A DNA stretch of 64,000 nt from assembly GCF_001040705.1 (NCBI RefSeq), contig NZ_CVQP01000003.1, positions 1 to 64,000 of the forward strand, in the 5' to 3' direction. Positions 17,897 through 26,726 of the stretch are shown here, in pieces. Below the pieces are notes generated by a model. The model saw nothing but the letters and a program-made list of their open reading frames with translations. It made no database searches and was not told where the DNA came from. This stretch comes from Rhodococcus sp. RD6.2. GTDB lineage: Bacteria; Actinomycetota; Actinomycetes; Mycobacteriales; Mycobacteriaceae. The translations under genes were made by a program, and so were the position numbers. Every line of letters begins with the position of its first letter. Position 1 is the first letter of the stretch.

Positions 17897-18685
17897 GTGC
17901 CCGAGGGTGACACGGTGTGGCAGGCCGCGACCCGTCTGCGCGCCGCGCTCGAGGGGAAGGCGTTGACACTCTGCGACATTCGAGTGCCTGCGTTCGCCAC
18001 GGTTGACCTCACGCCGGGACCCGTCGACGAGGTGGTCAGTCGCGGCAAGCACCTGTTGATCCGCGTCGGAGACCTCAGCGTCCACACCCACCTGAAGATG
18101 GAGGGCGCCTGGCACGTCTACCCGGCGGGCGCGCGATGGCGTCGGCCCTCGTGGCAGGCGCGCATCCTGCTCGGCACCACCGATGCAGTCGCCGTCGGCT
18201 TCCAGCTGGGCGTCGTGGAGGTGATACCGCGCGAACAGGAATCGGCGGCAGTCGGACACCTCGGTCCCGATCTGCTCGGCGCGGACTGGGACGAGCAGAT
18301 CGCGGGGGCGAACCTGGCCTCCGACCCGGCGCGCGCCGTCGGGGTCGCACTCCTCGACCAGCGGGTCATGGCGGGCGTCGGCAACGTGTACCGCAACGAA
18401 CTGTGCTTCCTGCGGGGCGTCCACCCCGCCACCCCGGTTGCCGCGGCAGGCGACCCGACGGCCTGGACGGATCTGGCGCGCCGGCTGCTGATCGCGAACC
18501 GTGACCGCGTCGTCCGCGTCACCACCGGAGACCGCCGCCGCGGCCGCTCCACCTGGGTGTACGGGCGCGCCGGTAAACCGTGTTGGCGCTGCGGCACTCT
18601 CGTCGAATCCGGGTCACTCGGCGACGACGCCGCGCACGAGCGGCAGATCTTCTGGTGCCCGAACTGCCAACCGCCGCTACCGTGA
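17897..18685 (+). CDS. nei2: Fpg/Nei family DNA glycosylase (Nei2)
   Basis: The 262-residue glycosylase/AP lyase removes oxidised bases. The start codon is fixed by chemistry: the N-terminal proline after Met removal is the nucleophile, and GTG 17897 gives M-PEGDT. GTG 17891, which overlaps the lhr stop, would bury it. Pro2 and Glu3 are present, as are the LSVHTHLKMEG loop lysine and a C-terminal zinc finger (CWRCG ... CPNC). It forms an operon with lhr. Confidence 0.92.
   Translation: MPEGDTVWQAATRLRAALEGKALTLCDIRVPAFATVDLTPGPVDEVVSRGKHLLIRVGDLSVHTHLKMEGAWHVYPAGARWRRPSWQARILLGTTDAVAVGFQLGVVEVIPREQESAAVGHLGPDLLGADWDEQIAGANLASDPARAVGVALLDQRVMAGVGNVYRNELCFLRGVHPATPVAAAGDPTAWTDLARRLLIANRDRVVRVTTGDRRRGRSTWVYGRAGKPCWRCGTLVESGSLGDDAAHERQIFWCPNCQPPLP
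18678..18683 (+). promoter_or_regulatory. -10 hexamer of the antitoxin-toxin fusion gene (leaderless)
   Basis: TACCGT inside the nei2 3' end, six bases before ATG 18690. The fusion gene can therefore be transcribed independently of lhr-nei2. Confidence 0.5.
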
Positions 18686-18689
18686 TCGC

Positions 18690-19274
18690 ATGACGACCAT
18701 CCGGGTGGGCGACGCACAGCGGCAGCTGCCCGAGCTCGTTGCGGCAACCGCACACACCGGGGAAACGTTCGAGATCGTCGCGGACGGAGCGCGTGCTGCT
18801 GTGCTGCTGGGCGCGAACCGTTACGACGGATTGCTGGAGACGATCGCCCTGTTGTCCGACCCGGCCATGCTGGGCGCGCACGAGGCCGGTGTCGCCGAGA
18901 TCGCCGCCGGGGACGTCCTCGACGCCGACGCGCTCGCGCTGGGCATGCGCGAAGCGGGCCGCGACCCCGGGGCGGCGAACCGACCGGCTCCGGTGGCGTC
19001 GCACCATCGATTGGTCGTCGCACGATCCGCGGCGCTCGCGCTCATCGATACGGTCCGCACCCCCGACGCACTCGCGCTGTTCGGCCTCCTCACCGGTCCC
19101 CTCGTCGACGACCCGCGCGCTGTCGGCACCGAACTGAGCGCGCCTGCGCTCTCGATCCTGTACTCGTGTCAGCGGGGCGCCAACCGGGTGGTCTTCCGGA
19201 TCGACGAGGTCCGTCGGATCGTCGAGGTCACCGCGATCGGTCCGCGTGCGGACGCATACGCCGACCACCGCTGA
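18690..19274 (+). CDS. fused Phd/YefM-type antitoxin and RelE/ParE-type toxin
   Basis: A single 194-residue chain. Residues 1 to about 90 read as a Phd/YefM antitoxin (TTIRVGDAQRQLPELVAAT...GARAAVLLGANRYDGLLETIALL). After a linker, about 105-194 match the RelE/ParE fold: a paired helix (ALFGLLTGPLVDDPRAVGTEL) followed by NRVVFRIDEVRRIVEVTAIG and the terminal PRADAY, where RelE keeps its Arg and Tyr. Normally these are separate neighbouring genes with antitoxin first. There is no internal stop or frameshift. As one polypeptide the pair would be held at 1:1 and presumably inactive unless cleaved. The fold assignment is by pattern reading and the toxin part is diverged. Confidence 0.65.
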   Translation: MTTIRVGDAQRQLPELVAATAHTGETFEIVADGARAAVLLGANRYDGLLETIALLSDPAMLGAHEAGVAEIAAGDVLDADALALGMREAGRDPGAANRPAPVASHHRLVVARSAALALIDTVRTPDALALFGLLTGPLVDDPRAVGTELSAPALSILYSCQRGANRVVFRIDEVRRIVEVTAIGPRADAYADHR

Positions 19275-19278
19275 GACG

Positions 19279-19863
19279 TCATGCGTGGCTCTCCCGCTCG
19301 AGCAGGCCCAGACAGTGCCGGATCAGCGTCTCCCGGGACACGGTGACGGTCCCGTCGAGATAGCCGATGAACAGGCTCGTCAGGGCGCCGACGAGTCCGA
19401 GTGCGCGCAGGGCGCGTTCGTCGGGGTCGTCGACGGCACCGAGCTGAGCCTGAATCAGGGCGACGAAACTCGGGACGAGTGCGAGTCCGCGTCCGCCGAG
19501 GGCAGGTTCACGCGTCGGCGCGAGCAGCAGGACGCGACCCGCTTCCGGGTGATCGAGGACCAGCTCGACGAACGCGCGCACTGCGAACTCCGCGAGTTCG
19601 GCTGGGCTGGAGGCCTTCCCGACCGCCGCGACCAGTGCGGCGCGCGCCCGTTCACCCACCTCCGCGTAGACCTCGCGGACGTAGGTGTCACGGTCGGCAA
19701 AGCTCTCATAGAAGTAGCGTTCGGTGAGGCCCGCCGCACGACACACGGCACGGACACTGACGGCGGGGCTCTCCGCCGCGCCCAGCAGGTCGACCCCGAC
19801 ATCGAGTAGTCGGGTACGGCGCTGCTTACGGCGTTCGTCGAGGGCTGACCTAACGGTGCTCAT
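19279..19863 (-). CDS. TetR family regulator
   Basis: A 194-residue TetR-type repressor: DNA-binding helices at about 8-55 (RRTRLLDVGVDLLGA...LTERYFYESFADRDTYVREVY) and a helical ligand domain. The ATG at 19863 was taken rather than 19947, because the longer frame would translate through the large hairpin at 19888-19937. It lies between the fusion gene (convergent, 4-base gap) and an SDR gene on the same strand. Its target is unknown; the SDR is a candidate. Confidence 0.82.
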   Translation of the reverse strand: MSTVRSALDERRKQRRTRLLDVGVDLLGAAESPAVSVRAVCRAAGLTERYFYESFADRDTYVREVYAEVGERARAALVAAVGKASSPAELAEFAVRAFVELVLDHPEAGRVLLLAPTREPALGGRGLALVPSFVALIQAQLGAVDDPDERALRALGLVGALTSLFIGYLDGTVTVSRETLIRHCLGLLERESHA

Positions 19864-19887
19864 CGTCTGAGAAGTGTAGGCGCTTCG

Positions 19888-19937
19888 CGCATGTGCGCCT
19901 TTTCGGTGGCCGGCGCTACCGAAAGGGCGCACATGCG
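19888..19937. terminator. long hairpin, likely terminator, repeat family A copy 2
   Basis: Twenty-base arms 19888-19907 and 19918-19937 pair with one wobble around a 10-base loop. It follows the SDR stop (19952) on the minus strand by 14 bases. The arms share GCATGTGCGC, CGGT and a CCGG loop with 290-337. Confidence 0.6.
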
Positions 19938-19951
19938 TCGTAGGCACCTAC

Positions 19952-20719
19952 CTACATGTGGGTTCCGCCGTCGATCCGAATCTCGGTGCCGGTGACGAAC
20001 TTTCCGTCGTCGGACGCCAGCATCGCGATGACGCCCGCGACGTCCTCCGGCGGCGCGAAGCCGTCACCGATCCACGGGTACAGCTTGCCGATCAGCGACG
20101 GGTCGACCCCTTCGGTCGGGAACCCGGGGTTGCTGGTCATGCCCGACGCGATGGAGCCCGGCTCGACGGCGACGGCCCGCAGGCCCTGCTTGGCGTACTC
20201 GAGGGCGATCGCGTGGGTGAACGACCGGATGCCGCCCTTCGACGCCGCGTAGGCAGCCATGTAGGGATGCGCGAAGTGCGCCGACGTCGAACTGAAGTTC
20301 ACGACGACACCCTTGCCCGAGTCGAGCAGCGCGGGCAGTGCCTGGCGGGTGACGAGGAAGGTTCCCGTGAGGTTGACGCCGATGACCGTGTTCCAGAAGT
20401 CGAGCGTCGTGTCGGCGGTGTGGGAGGACCGCAGGATCCCCGCGGCATTGATCAGCACCTGCAACCCACCGAGGTTGTCGATGACGCCGCCGATGCTGTC
20501 GCGGACCGAGTCCTCGTTGGAGATGTCGACCGTCGTCACGGTCAGTCGGCCCGCGGTGCCCGCTTCCTCCGCACGTGCCTTCGTCACTTCGAGGCCGGCC
20601 TCGTTGACGTCCGCGGCAGCGACGATTCCGCCTTCTTCCAGGATTCGGGCGACAGTGGCCTGCCCGATACCCGATCCTGCACCGGTGACGAGCACCTTGC
20701 GTCCCTCGAAGCGATTCAT
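19952..20719 (-). CDS. short-chain dehydrogenase/reductase
   Basis: The 255-residue classical SDR has the NAD(P) motif TGAGSGIG (about 12-19), NAAG (INAAG) and the active site YAASK. A C-terminal IDGGTHM ending is typical of FabG/3-oxoacyl reductase-like members. AGGAAG upstream supports ATG 20719. The divergent TetR at 20819 with the palindrome between them suggests local repression. Substrate unknown. The long open frame reaching 21352 is a shadow of the divergent regulator. Confidence 0.87.
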   Translation of the reverse strand: MNRFEGRKVLVTGAGSGIGQATVARILEEGGIVAAADVNEAGLEVTKARAEEAGTAGRLTVTTVDISNEDSVRDSIGGVIDNLGGLQVLINAAGILRSSHTADTTLDFWNTVIGVNLTGTFLVTRQALPALLDSGKGVVVNFSSTSAHFAHPYMAAYAASKGGIRSFTHAIALEYAKQGLRAVAVEPGSIASGMTSNPGFPTEGVDPSLIGKLYPWIGDGFAPPEDVAGVIAMLASDDGKFVTGTEIRIDGGTHM

Positions 20720-20783
20720 CAACTGCACTTCCTCTCGTCTCACCGGATGGTTGAAGTTTTCATCATTGGCATCTCGCGCCATA

Positions 20784-20800
20784 GTGGCACGTCGTGCCAC
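20784..20800. promoter_or_regulatory. probable TetR operator
   Basis: GTGGCAC-GTC-GTGCCAC, perfect 7-base arms around three bases, centred in the 99-base gap between the SDR and the divergent TetR gene. Confidence 0.65.
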
Positions 20801-20818
20801 CATGTGATGATGGTGCAC

Positions 20819-21463
20819 ATGGCGGACCCGAATGCGCAACCCCTCGTGTCGCTGACCGAACGACGGAAGGCGCAGACCCAACTCGACATCGCCCGATCCG
20901 CCGCCCGACTGTTCGCCGAGCGCGGTGCCGCCGCCGTCACCGCCGAGGACATCGCCGGCGCAGCAGGGATCGGACTGCGCACCTTCTACCGCTACTTCCG
21001 CACCAAGGAGGAGGCCGTCGCGCCGCTGATCACCTCTGGTATCGACGACTGGCTCGTCGACCTCGCCGGAACCGAACCCGGCACCCCGATCGCGGCGGCG
21101 CTCGAGGCGTCCGCACGCCGAGCGCTCGTCGCGTCCGAGCCGTCCGGCTACCGGGCCCTGCAGCTCAGCCGCGACCTCCTGCGCGCCGTCCCCGGCGATC
21201 CCGGCCTGGAGTCGGTGTGGTTCCGCGTCGTCAACGACACCGAGGAGAAGCTCGTCGCGACCCTCGGCGTCCTGATGGGCCCTGACGCCGACCCAGTCGA
21301 CGTCCGGCTCGCCGCAGTCGCGGGCAACACGGCGATGCGGCTGGCGATCCAAACATGGGCGGGGACCGGCGACGACACCGGCGGAGCTCCGAGACCCGCG
21401 GACATCGCGGTGCGCTGCATCCGGACACTCACCGCAGGACTCGCGTCACTCGAAACCGCGTGA
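20819..21463 (+). CDS. TetR family regulator
   Basis: A 214-residue TetR protein with its helix-turn-helix at about 17-62 (AQTQLDIARSAARLFAERG...IGLRTFYRYFRTKEE) and a C-terminal ligand/dimer domain. It is divergent from the SDR, with a clean operator palindrome starting 35 bases upstream. Starts at 20807, 20810, 20813 and 20819 are all in frame. 20819 is used as the most conservative because no Shine-Dalgarno decides. Confidence 0.85.
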   Translation: MADPNAQPLVSLTERRKAQTQLDIARSAARLFAERGAAAVTAEDIAGAAGIGLRTFYRYFRTKEEAVAPLITSGIDDWLVDLAGTEPGTPIAAALEASARRALVASEPSGYRALQLSRDLLRAVPGDPGLESVWFRVVNDTEEKLVATLGVLMGPDADPVDVRLAAVAGNTAMRLAIQTWAGTGDDTGGAPRPADIAVRCIRTLTAGLASLETA

Positions 21464-21491
21464 GCACCGCGTCCGTGCGACGCTGTAACGC

Positions 21492-21989
21492 ATGCCAAGA
21501 CCGCCGCTTCCCGTCGAGGACTATGCCAGCCGGATCAGTGCGTACGTGTACGGCAACATCCTGGTCCTGACGGCCTTGATACCGCTGAATCACAGCACCG
21601 GCATCACCCGGGCCAGCCTCGTGGTGATCGCGACGTCGCTGTCCACGTTCGTGGCGCATGCGTTCGCTGAATCGGTCGGCCGCAGCGCCCGCAGCGGACG
21701 TCAGCTCACCACCACCGAACGCATCGCGGAACTCCGCGACTCCGTCCCGGTCCTCACGTCGGGACTCGTCCCCGCCCTCGTCGTCGGCATCGGCGGCCTC
21801 GGCCTGATCGAACTGTCGACGGCGCTCATCCTCGCGGAGATCTGGGTGGTCACGCGCATCGCGAGCATCACCTATGTCATCACCCGACTGCGCGGCGAAC
21901 GCCCCACCGGTCAGACCCTGATCGGGTCACTGGTCCTGGGAGTGATCGCGGTCGTGATCGTCGCGATCAAACTGTTCCTGACCCACTAA
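21492..21989 (+). CDS. multipass membrane protein, unknown function
   Basis: The 165-residue product shows four hydrophobic segments at about 20-36, 43-60, 86-108 and 145-163, with charged loops between. No family motif was recognised. It starts 28 bases after the TetR stop, possibly in one transcript, and its TAA shares bases with the convergent glpD stop (4-base overlap). Confidence 0.65.
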   Translation: MPRPPLPVEDYASRISAYVYGNILVLTALIPLNHSTGITRASLVVIATSLSTFVAHAFAESVGRSARSGRQLTTTERIAELRDSVPVLTSGLVPALVVGIGGLGLIELSTALILAEIWVVTRIASITYVITRLRGERPTGQTLIGSLVLGVIAVVIVAIKLFLTH

Positions 21990-23719
21990 CGCGAGATCGG
22001 TACCGGTTCCAGGATCTCCGCTCGCGCTTCGGGTGCCGCAGCCCTGAGCGCGTCGGCACCCGGATCGTCCGGCTGCGCCTGCGACATCACCTCGGCCTCG
22101 ACACGCGCGCGGTAGGTCGCGACCTCCCGGTCGATTCCGGCCTCGTCCCAGCCGAGGACGGGAGCGACGAGTCTGGCGACCTGCTCGGCGCAGTTCACCC
22201 CGCGATGGGAGTACTCGATCGAGATGCGGGTGCGCCGCGCAAGGATGTCCTCGAGGTGGAGCGCGCCCTCGGCTGCGGCCGCGTACACCGCCTCGACCTG
22301 GAGATAATCCGGGGCATCGGTGAGCGGCTGGAGCAGCTCGGGTGTCTCCGCGGCCAGTGCGAGCACCTCGTCGATGAGCGAGCCGTAGCGATCGAGAAGG
22401 TGCTTCACGCGGTAGGGGTGCAAGCCGTGCAGCTTCCCCAGGTGCACCGACTGGTTGACGAGTGCGAAGTAGCCGTCGGCCCCGACCAGGGGAACACGCT
22501 CGGTGATCGACGGCGCGATCCGTGCCGGGATGTCCTCCGACGCCAGGTCGACGGCGTCCATGCCCATCACCCGATAGGTCGTGTACTTACCGCCCGCGAT
22601 CGCGACCAGACCGGGCGCGACACGCGCCACCGCATGCTCACGCGAGAGCTTCGACGTCTCGTCACTCTCCCCCGCCAGCAGCGGCCGCAGTCCGGCGTAC
22701 ACGCCGTCGATGTCGTCGTGGGTGAGCGGCGTGACGAGCGCCTTGTTGACGTGCCCGAGGATGTAGTCGATGTCGGCCTTCGTCGCGGCCGGATGCGCCA
22801 GGTCGAGGTTCCAGTCCGTGTCGGTCGTTCCGATGATCCAGTGACCACCCCACGGAATCACGAAGAGCACGGACTTCTCGGTACGCAGGATGATCGCGGC
22901 GTCGCTGACGATGCGATCCCGCGGCACGACGATGTGCACACCCTTGCTGGCACGCACCCGGAAACGACCCCGCTGACGCGACAGCGCCTGGATCTCGTCG
23001 GTCCACACTCCAGTGGCGTTGACGACGACGTGTCCACGCACCTCCGTCGTGCTGCCGTCCTCCGAATCGCGCACACGCACACCGGAAACCCGGTCCGCTT
23101 CCCGAAGGAACCCCACCACCTGGGTCGACGTGCGCACCACGGCGCCGTAGTGCGCGGCGGTGCGGGCGACGGTCATCGTGTGCCTGGCGTCGTCGACGAC
23201 GGTGTCGAAGTAGCGAATTCCACCGATGAGAGCGTTCCGCTTCAATCCCGGCGACATCCGCAGCGCGCCCGCCCTGGTCAGATGCTTCTGCGCCGGAACG
23301 GATTTCGCGCCGCCCATCCGGTCGTACAGCATGAAACCGGCTGCCATGTAAGGCCGTTCCCACACCCGGTGCGTCAGCGGGAACAGGAACTCGAGCGGCT
23401 TGACCAGATGCGGCGCCAGCGTCGACATCGACAGTTCCCGCTCGTGCAGCGCCTCCGCCACCAGACCGAACTCGAGCTGTTCGAGGTAGCGCAGTCCGCC
23501 GTGGAACATCTTCGACGACCGCGACGACGTTCCGGACGCGAAGTCACGCGCCTCCACCAACGCGACCTTGAGTCCTCGGGTCGCCGCGTCGAGGGCGGTG
23601 CCCGCGCCGACGACACCGCCGCCGATCACCACCACGTCGAACTGTTCGGCGCCCAACTGCTCCCAGGCCAGCTTTCGCTGGTCGGGGCCGAGGAACTGCA
23701 CACCAGGCTGCTTGTCCAA
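21986..23719 (-). CDS. glpD: glycerol-3-phosphate dehydrogenase (FAD)
   Basis: The 577-residue flavoprotein oxidises sn-glycerol 3-phosphate to dihydroxyacetone phosphate and passes electrons to quinone at the membrane. The FAD motif [17 protein letters not shown] is near residue 32 and the C-terminal GlpD domain is present. It is divergent from glpK across an 81-base gap, so glycerol uptake metabolism is organised as a pair. The TTG start at 23719 is supported by GGGAG seven bases upstream. A GTG six codons in is the alternative. Confidence 0.93.
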   Translation of the reverse strand: MDKQPGVQFLGPDQRKLAWEQLGAEQFDVVVIGGGVVGAGTALDAATRGLKVALVEARDFASGTSSRSSKMFHGGLRYLEQLEFGLVAEALHERELSMSTLAPHLVKPLEFLFPLTHRVWERPYMAAGFMLYDRMGGAKSVPAQKHLTRAGALRMSPGLKRNALIGGIRYFDTVVDDARHTMTVARTAAHYGAVVRTSTQVVGFLREADRVSGVRVRDSEDGSTTEVRGHVVVNATGVWTDEIQALSRQRGRFRVRASKGVHIVVPRDRIVSDAAIILRTEKSVLFVIPWGGHWIIGTTDTDWNLDLAHPAATKADIDYILGHVNKALVTPLTHDDIDGVYAGLRPLLAGESDETSKLSREHAVARVAPGLVAIAGGKYTTYRVMGMDAVDLASEDIPARIAPSITERVPLVGADGYFALVNQSVHLGKLHGLHPYRVKHLLDRYGSLIDEVLALAAETPELLQPLTDAPDYLQVEAVYAAAAEGALHLEDILARRTRISIEYSHRGVNCAEQVARLVAPVLGWDEAGIDREVATYRARVEAEVMSQAQPDDPGADALRAAAPEARAEILEPVPISR

Positions 23720-23800
23720 CGCTTCGCTCCCGAGCTTGACGGCAAATCGTGGCTCAGCCTAGTAGCTTCGTGCCGAGACCGCCGAGAGAGTAGGACGCCA

Positions 23801-25303
23801 GTGACCCGGTACATCGCCGCGATCGACCAGGGCACCACGTCGAGCCGCTGCATGATCTTCGATCACGCCGGCCGCGTGGTCACCTCCGCGCAGCAGGAAC
23901 ACCGTCAGATCTTCCCCCAGGCCGGGTGGGTCGAACACGACGCGAGCGAGATCTGGCGCAGCACCCGCGAGGTGGTGGCGAGCGCCCTCGCCAAACGTGA
24001 CCTCGCCCATGCGGACCTCGCCGCGGTCGGCATCACCAATCAGCGCGAGACGACCGTCGTGTGGGATCGCACCACGGGCGAACCGGTGCACAACGCCATC
24101 GTCTGGCAGGACACCCGCACCGCCGAACTGTGCGAGGAACTCGCCGGCGACGAGGGACCCGACCGCTATCGGCAGGCGACCGGGCTTCCCCTCTCCACCT
24201 ACTTCTCGGGACCGAAGCTTCGCTGGATCCTCGACAACGTCGACGGCGTCCGGGCCCGAGCCGAAGCGGGTGACCTCTGCTTCGGGACGATGGACTCGTG
24301 GATCCTGTGGAACCTCACCGGCGGGGTGTCCGGCGGCGTCCACGCCACGGACGTCACCAACGCGTCCCGCACGATGCTCATGAACCTGCACACCCTCGAG
24401 TGGGACGAGCAGATCTGCTCCGACATGCAGATCCCGATGTCGCTGCTGCCCGAGATCCGCAGCTCGTCCCACGTCTACGGCACCGCCCGCGGTCGGGGAA
24501 ACCTGGCGGGCGTTCCCGTTTCGGGCATCCTGGGCGACCAGCAGGCCGCGACGTTCGGGCAGGCGTGCCTGTCGCCCGGCGATGCCAAGAACACCTACGG
24601 CACCGGCAACTTCCTGCTCCTCAACACCGGAACGACGCCGGTGCAGAGCGAGCACGGGCTGCTCACCACCGTCTGCTACCGGATCGGTGACGCGGCAGCC
24701 GTCTACGCACTCGAAGGGTCGATCGCGGTGACGGGGTCGCTCGTGCAGTGGTTGCGCGACAATCTCGGCATCATCAACTCCGCGAAGGAAGTCGAGCTGC
24801 TGGCGTCCGCGGTCCCCGACAACGGTGGCACCTACATCGTCCCCGCCTTCTCCGGGCTGTTCGCTCCGCGCTGGCGTCCCGACGCCCGCGGAGCCATCGT
24901 CGGGCTCACCCGTTTCGTCAACAAGGGGCACCTCGCCCGCGCGGCACTCGAGGCCACCGCATTCCAGACCCGCGAGGTCATCGAGGCGGCGGAGGCCGAC
25001 TCCGGCGTGACCCTCACCTCGCTCAAGGTCGACGGCGGCATGGTGCTCAACGAGACCCTCATGCAGTTCCAGTCGGACATCCTCGACGTTCCCGTCATCC
25101 GGCCGGTCGTCAACGAGACCACCGCGCTCGGCGCCGCCTACGCCGCAGGCCTGGCCGTCGGGTACTGGAACTCCGAGGACGACATCCGCGCCAACTGGGA
25201 GATCGGGCACACCTGGACCCCGAACATGGCCGCGGACGAGCGGGACCGCCTGTACCGGGAGTGGAACAAGGCCGTCGAGCGCACCTACGACTGGGTCGAC
25301 TGA
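23801..25303 (+). CDS. glpK: glycerol kinase
   Basis: A 500-residue FGGY-family kinase, standard length, phosphorylating glycerol with ATP. The N-terminal phosphate loop DQGTTSSR, the substrate segment [19 protein letters not shown] and the C-terminal [14 protein letters not shown] are intact. The GTG at 23801 begins directly at the conserved [10 protein letters not shown]; the longer open frame from 22205 is a shadow of glpD. Confidence 0.96.
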   Translation: MTRYIAAIDQGTTSSRCMIFDHAGRVVTSAQQEHRQIFPQAGWVEHDASEIWRSTREVVASALAKRDLAHADLAAVGITNQRETTVVWDRTTGEPVHNAIVWQDTRTAELCEELAGDEGPDRYRQATGLPLSTYFSGPKLRWILDNVDGVRARAEAGDLCFGTMDSWILWNLTGGVSGGVHATDVTNASRTMLMNLHTLEWDEQICSDMQIPMSLLPEIRSSSHVYGTARGRGNLAGVPVSGILGDQQAATFGQACLSPGDAKNTYGTGNFLLLNTGTTPVQSEHGLLTTVCYRIGDAAAVYALEGSIAVTGSLVQWLRDNLGIINSAKEVELLASAVPDNGGTYIVPAFSGLFAPRWRPDARGAIVGLTRFVNKGHLARAALEATAFQTREVIEAAEADSGVTLTSLKVDGGMVLNETLMQFQSDILDVPVIRPVVNETTALGAAYAAGLAVGYWNSEDDIRANWEIGHTWTPNMAADERDRLYREWNKAVERTYDWVD

Positions 25304-25314
25304 CCCAGGCGCAC

Positions 25315-25369
25315 GTTCCCTGATGTCACATCGGGTATCGCCAAGTGACCAAATGTGACATTAGGGAAC
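25315..25369. terminator. 17-base inverted repeat between convergent glpK and aminotransferase
   Basis: GTTCCCTGATGTCACAT (25315-25331) pairs with 25353-25369 with one mismatch around a 21-base spacer. It begins 11 bases after the glpK stop and ends 18 bases from the convergent stop, so it can terminate from both sides. It is unusually AT-rich for this genome. Confidence 0.6.
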
Positions 25370-25387
25370 CTCTCGGGCGGCGTCGAC

Positions 25388-26563
25388 TCAGCAGTCGTGG
25401 GCAGCGGCGAGCCGGGCGACGGCCTCGTCCAGCCGGTCGGCGGTGTTCGTCGTGAAGCACAGGCGCGCACTCGCCCCCGCCCCGGCCCCGCCACCGACGG
25501 CGAAGGCGGACCCCGGGACGAAGGCGACTCCGCGGCCGAGTGCCGCCGTGAGCAGGGCGTCGGTGTCGGTGCCGTCGTGGAACTCGAGCCAGCCGAACAT
25601 GCCACCGCCGATCGGGGACAGTGTCGCGGTGTCACCGAACTCTCGCCGGACCGCGGCACCCAGCGTGTCGGCGCGCCGACCGTAGTCGGCCCGTAGTCCC
25701 GTGACGTGTTCGTCCAGCCACGGCCCGTCGGCGAGCAGTTCTGCGACCACCTGCTGGGTCAGTCGGGAATCGCACAGGTCCGCGCCCTGCTTGACGAGTT
25801 CGACCGCCGCACGGATCTCGCGCGGGGCGACCATCCACCCCACGCGAAGTGCAGGCGCGAGGATCTTCGACACGCTGGACAGCCGGATCACCCGATCCGA
25901 GAGCGCGGCAACGGGTTCCGGCGGCCGACCCGTGTAGTACAGCTCTCCGTACGGGTCGTCCTCGACGACGTGGAACCCGAATCTCTCGGCAAGAGCCACC
26001 AACTCGCGTCGACGCGACACGGACAGCGTCACCCCACGCGGGTTGTGGAAGGTACTGACGGTGTGCACGAACACCGGCCGCTCCCCCGATTCGAGCAGGT
26101 CGGCCAGTAGATCGACGCGCATGCCGTCCTCGTCGAGGGGAACTGTCACGATCCGCGCCTGGGCCGCCCGCAGCACCTGCAGGGCTCCGGGGTACGCAGG
26201 TTCCTCGACGACGACGGTCGCGCCGGGATCGACGAGCACCTGAGCGAGCAGGCTGAGCCCCTGTTGGGAGCCGTGCGTGACGGCGACGTCGGCCACGTCC
26301 ACCCGACACGGACGGTACGCCGACTCGCGGTCTGCGATCACCTCGCGCAGCGCGAGCAGTCCCGCGGTCTCGGTGTACTGCAGTGCGTCGGCCGTCACGA
26401 GCGCTCGCATGGTGGCATCTCGAATTCTCTGGAGTGGAACGAGATTCGGGTCGGGAAGGCCGCCTGCGAGGCCGATGACCTCGGGGCGGGCGGTCACCGC
26501 GAGCAGGTCACGGATGGCGGACGAACGGAGCGCGGCCATGCGGCGCGCGAGGACTGGGGACAC
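25388..26563 (-). CDS. PLP-dependent aminotransferase, LysN/2-aminoadipate transaminase-like
   Basis: The 391-residue fold-type I aminotransferase carries the PLP lysine in SSVSKILAP and the binding segments EPAYPG, VSTFHNPRG and EDDPYGELYY. This subgroup includes 2-aminoadipate and aromatic or branched-chain transaminases, and resembles the catalytic half of MocR regulators without the DNA-binding part. The GTG start at 26563 has GGGAGG five bases upstream and is preferred over the TTG at 26596. A link to the lysine genes at 1859-5275 is possible but only by family. Confidence 0.82.
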   Translation of the reverse strand: MSPVLARRMAALRSSAIRDLLAVTARPEVIGLAGGLPDPNLVPLQRIRDATMRALVTADALQYTETAGLLALREVIADRESAYRPCRVDVADVAVTHGSQQGLSLLAQVLVDPGATVVVEEPAYPGALQVLRAAQARIVTVPLDEDGMRVDLLADLLESGERPVFVHTVSTFHNPRGVTLSVSRRRELVALAERFGFHVVEDDPYGELYYTGRPPEPVAALSDRVIRLSSVSKILAPALRVGWMVAPREIRAAVELVKQGADLCDSRLTQQVVAELLADGPWLDEHVTGLRADYGRRADTLGAAVRREFGDTATLSPIGGGMFGWLEFHDGTDTDALLTAALGRGVAFVPGSAFAVGGGAGAGASARLCFTTNTADRLDEAVARLAAAHDC

Positions 26564-26640
26564 GGGATCCTCCCGGGATTCGGCGAGCGGGGACAAGGCG
26601 TGAAAGACCTGTCGCCGGCGGATCCACGGGCGGGAGGCAC

Positions 26641-26671
26641 GGAAGGCGGCCGGGGGTGCCGGCCGCCTTCC
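26641..26671. terminator. terminator downstream of lpdA-like gene
   Basis: GGAAGGCGGCCGG (26641-26653) pairs perfectly with 26659-26671 around a 5-base loop, 55 bases beyond the lpdA stop on the minus strand. Confidence 0.7.
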
Positions 26672-26726
26672 ACTATCGCATCATCGCGTTTGCCATGTGA
26701 ACCATCGATCCCACATGTTGGACATG

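Noticed and set aside
15452-18685. 1077-residue frame suggesting an Lhr-Nei2 fusion
   Set aside because: The first three quarters are an out-of-frame shadow of lhr (Arg/Ala/Pro-rich). Nei2 needs its own N-terminal Pro, placing its start at 17897.
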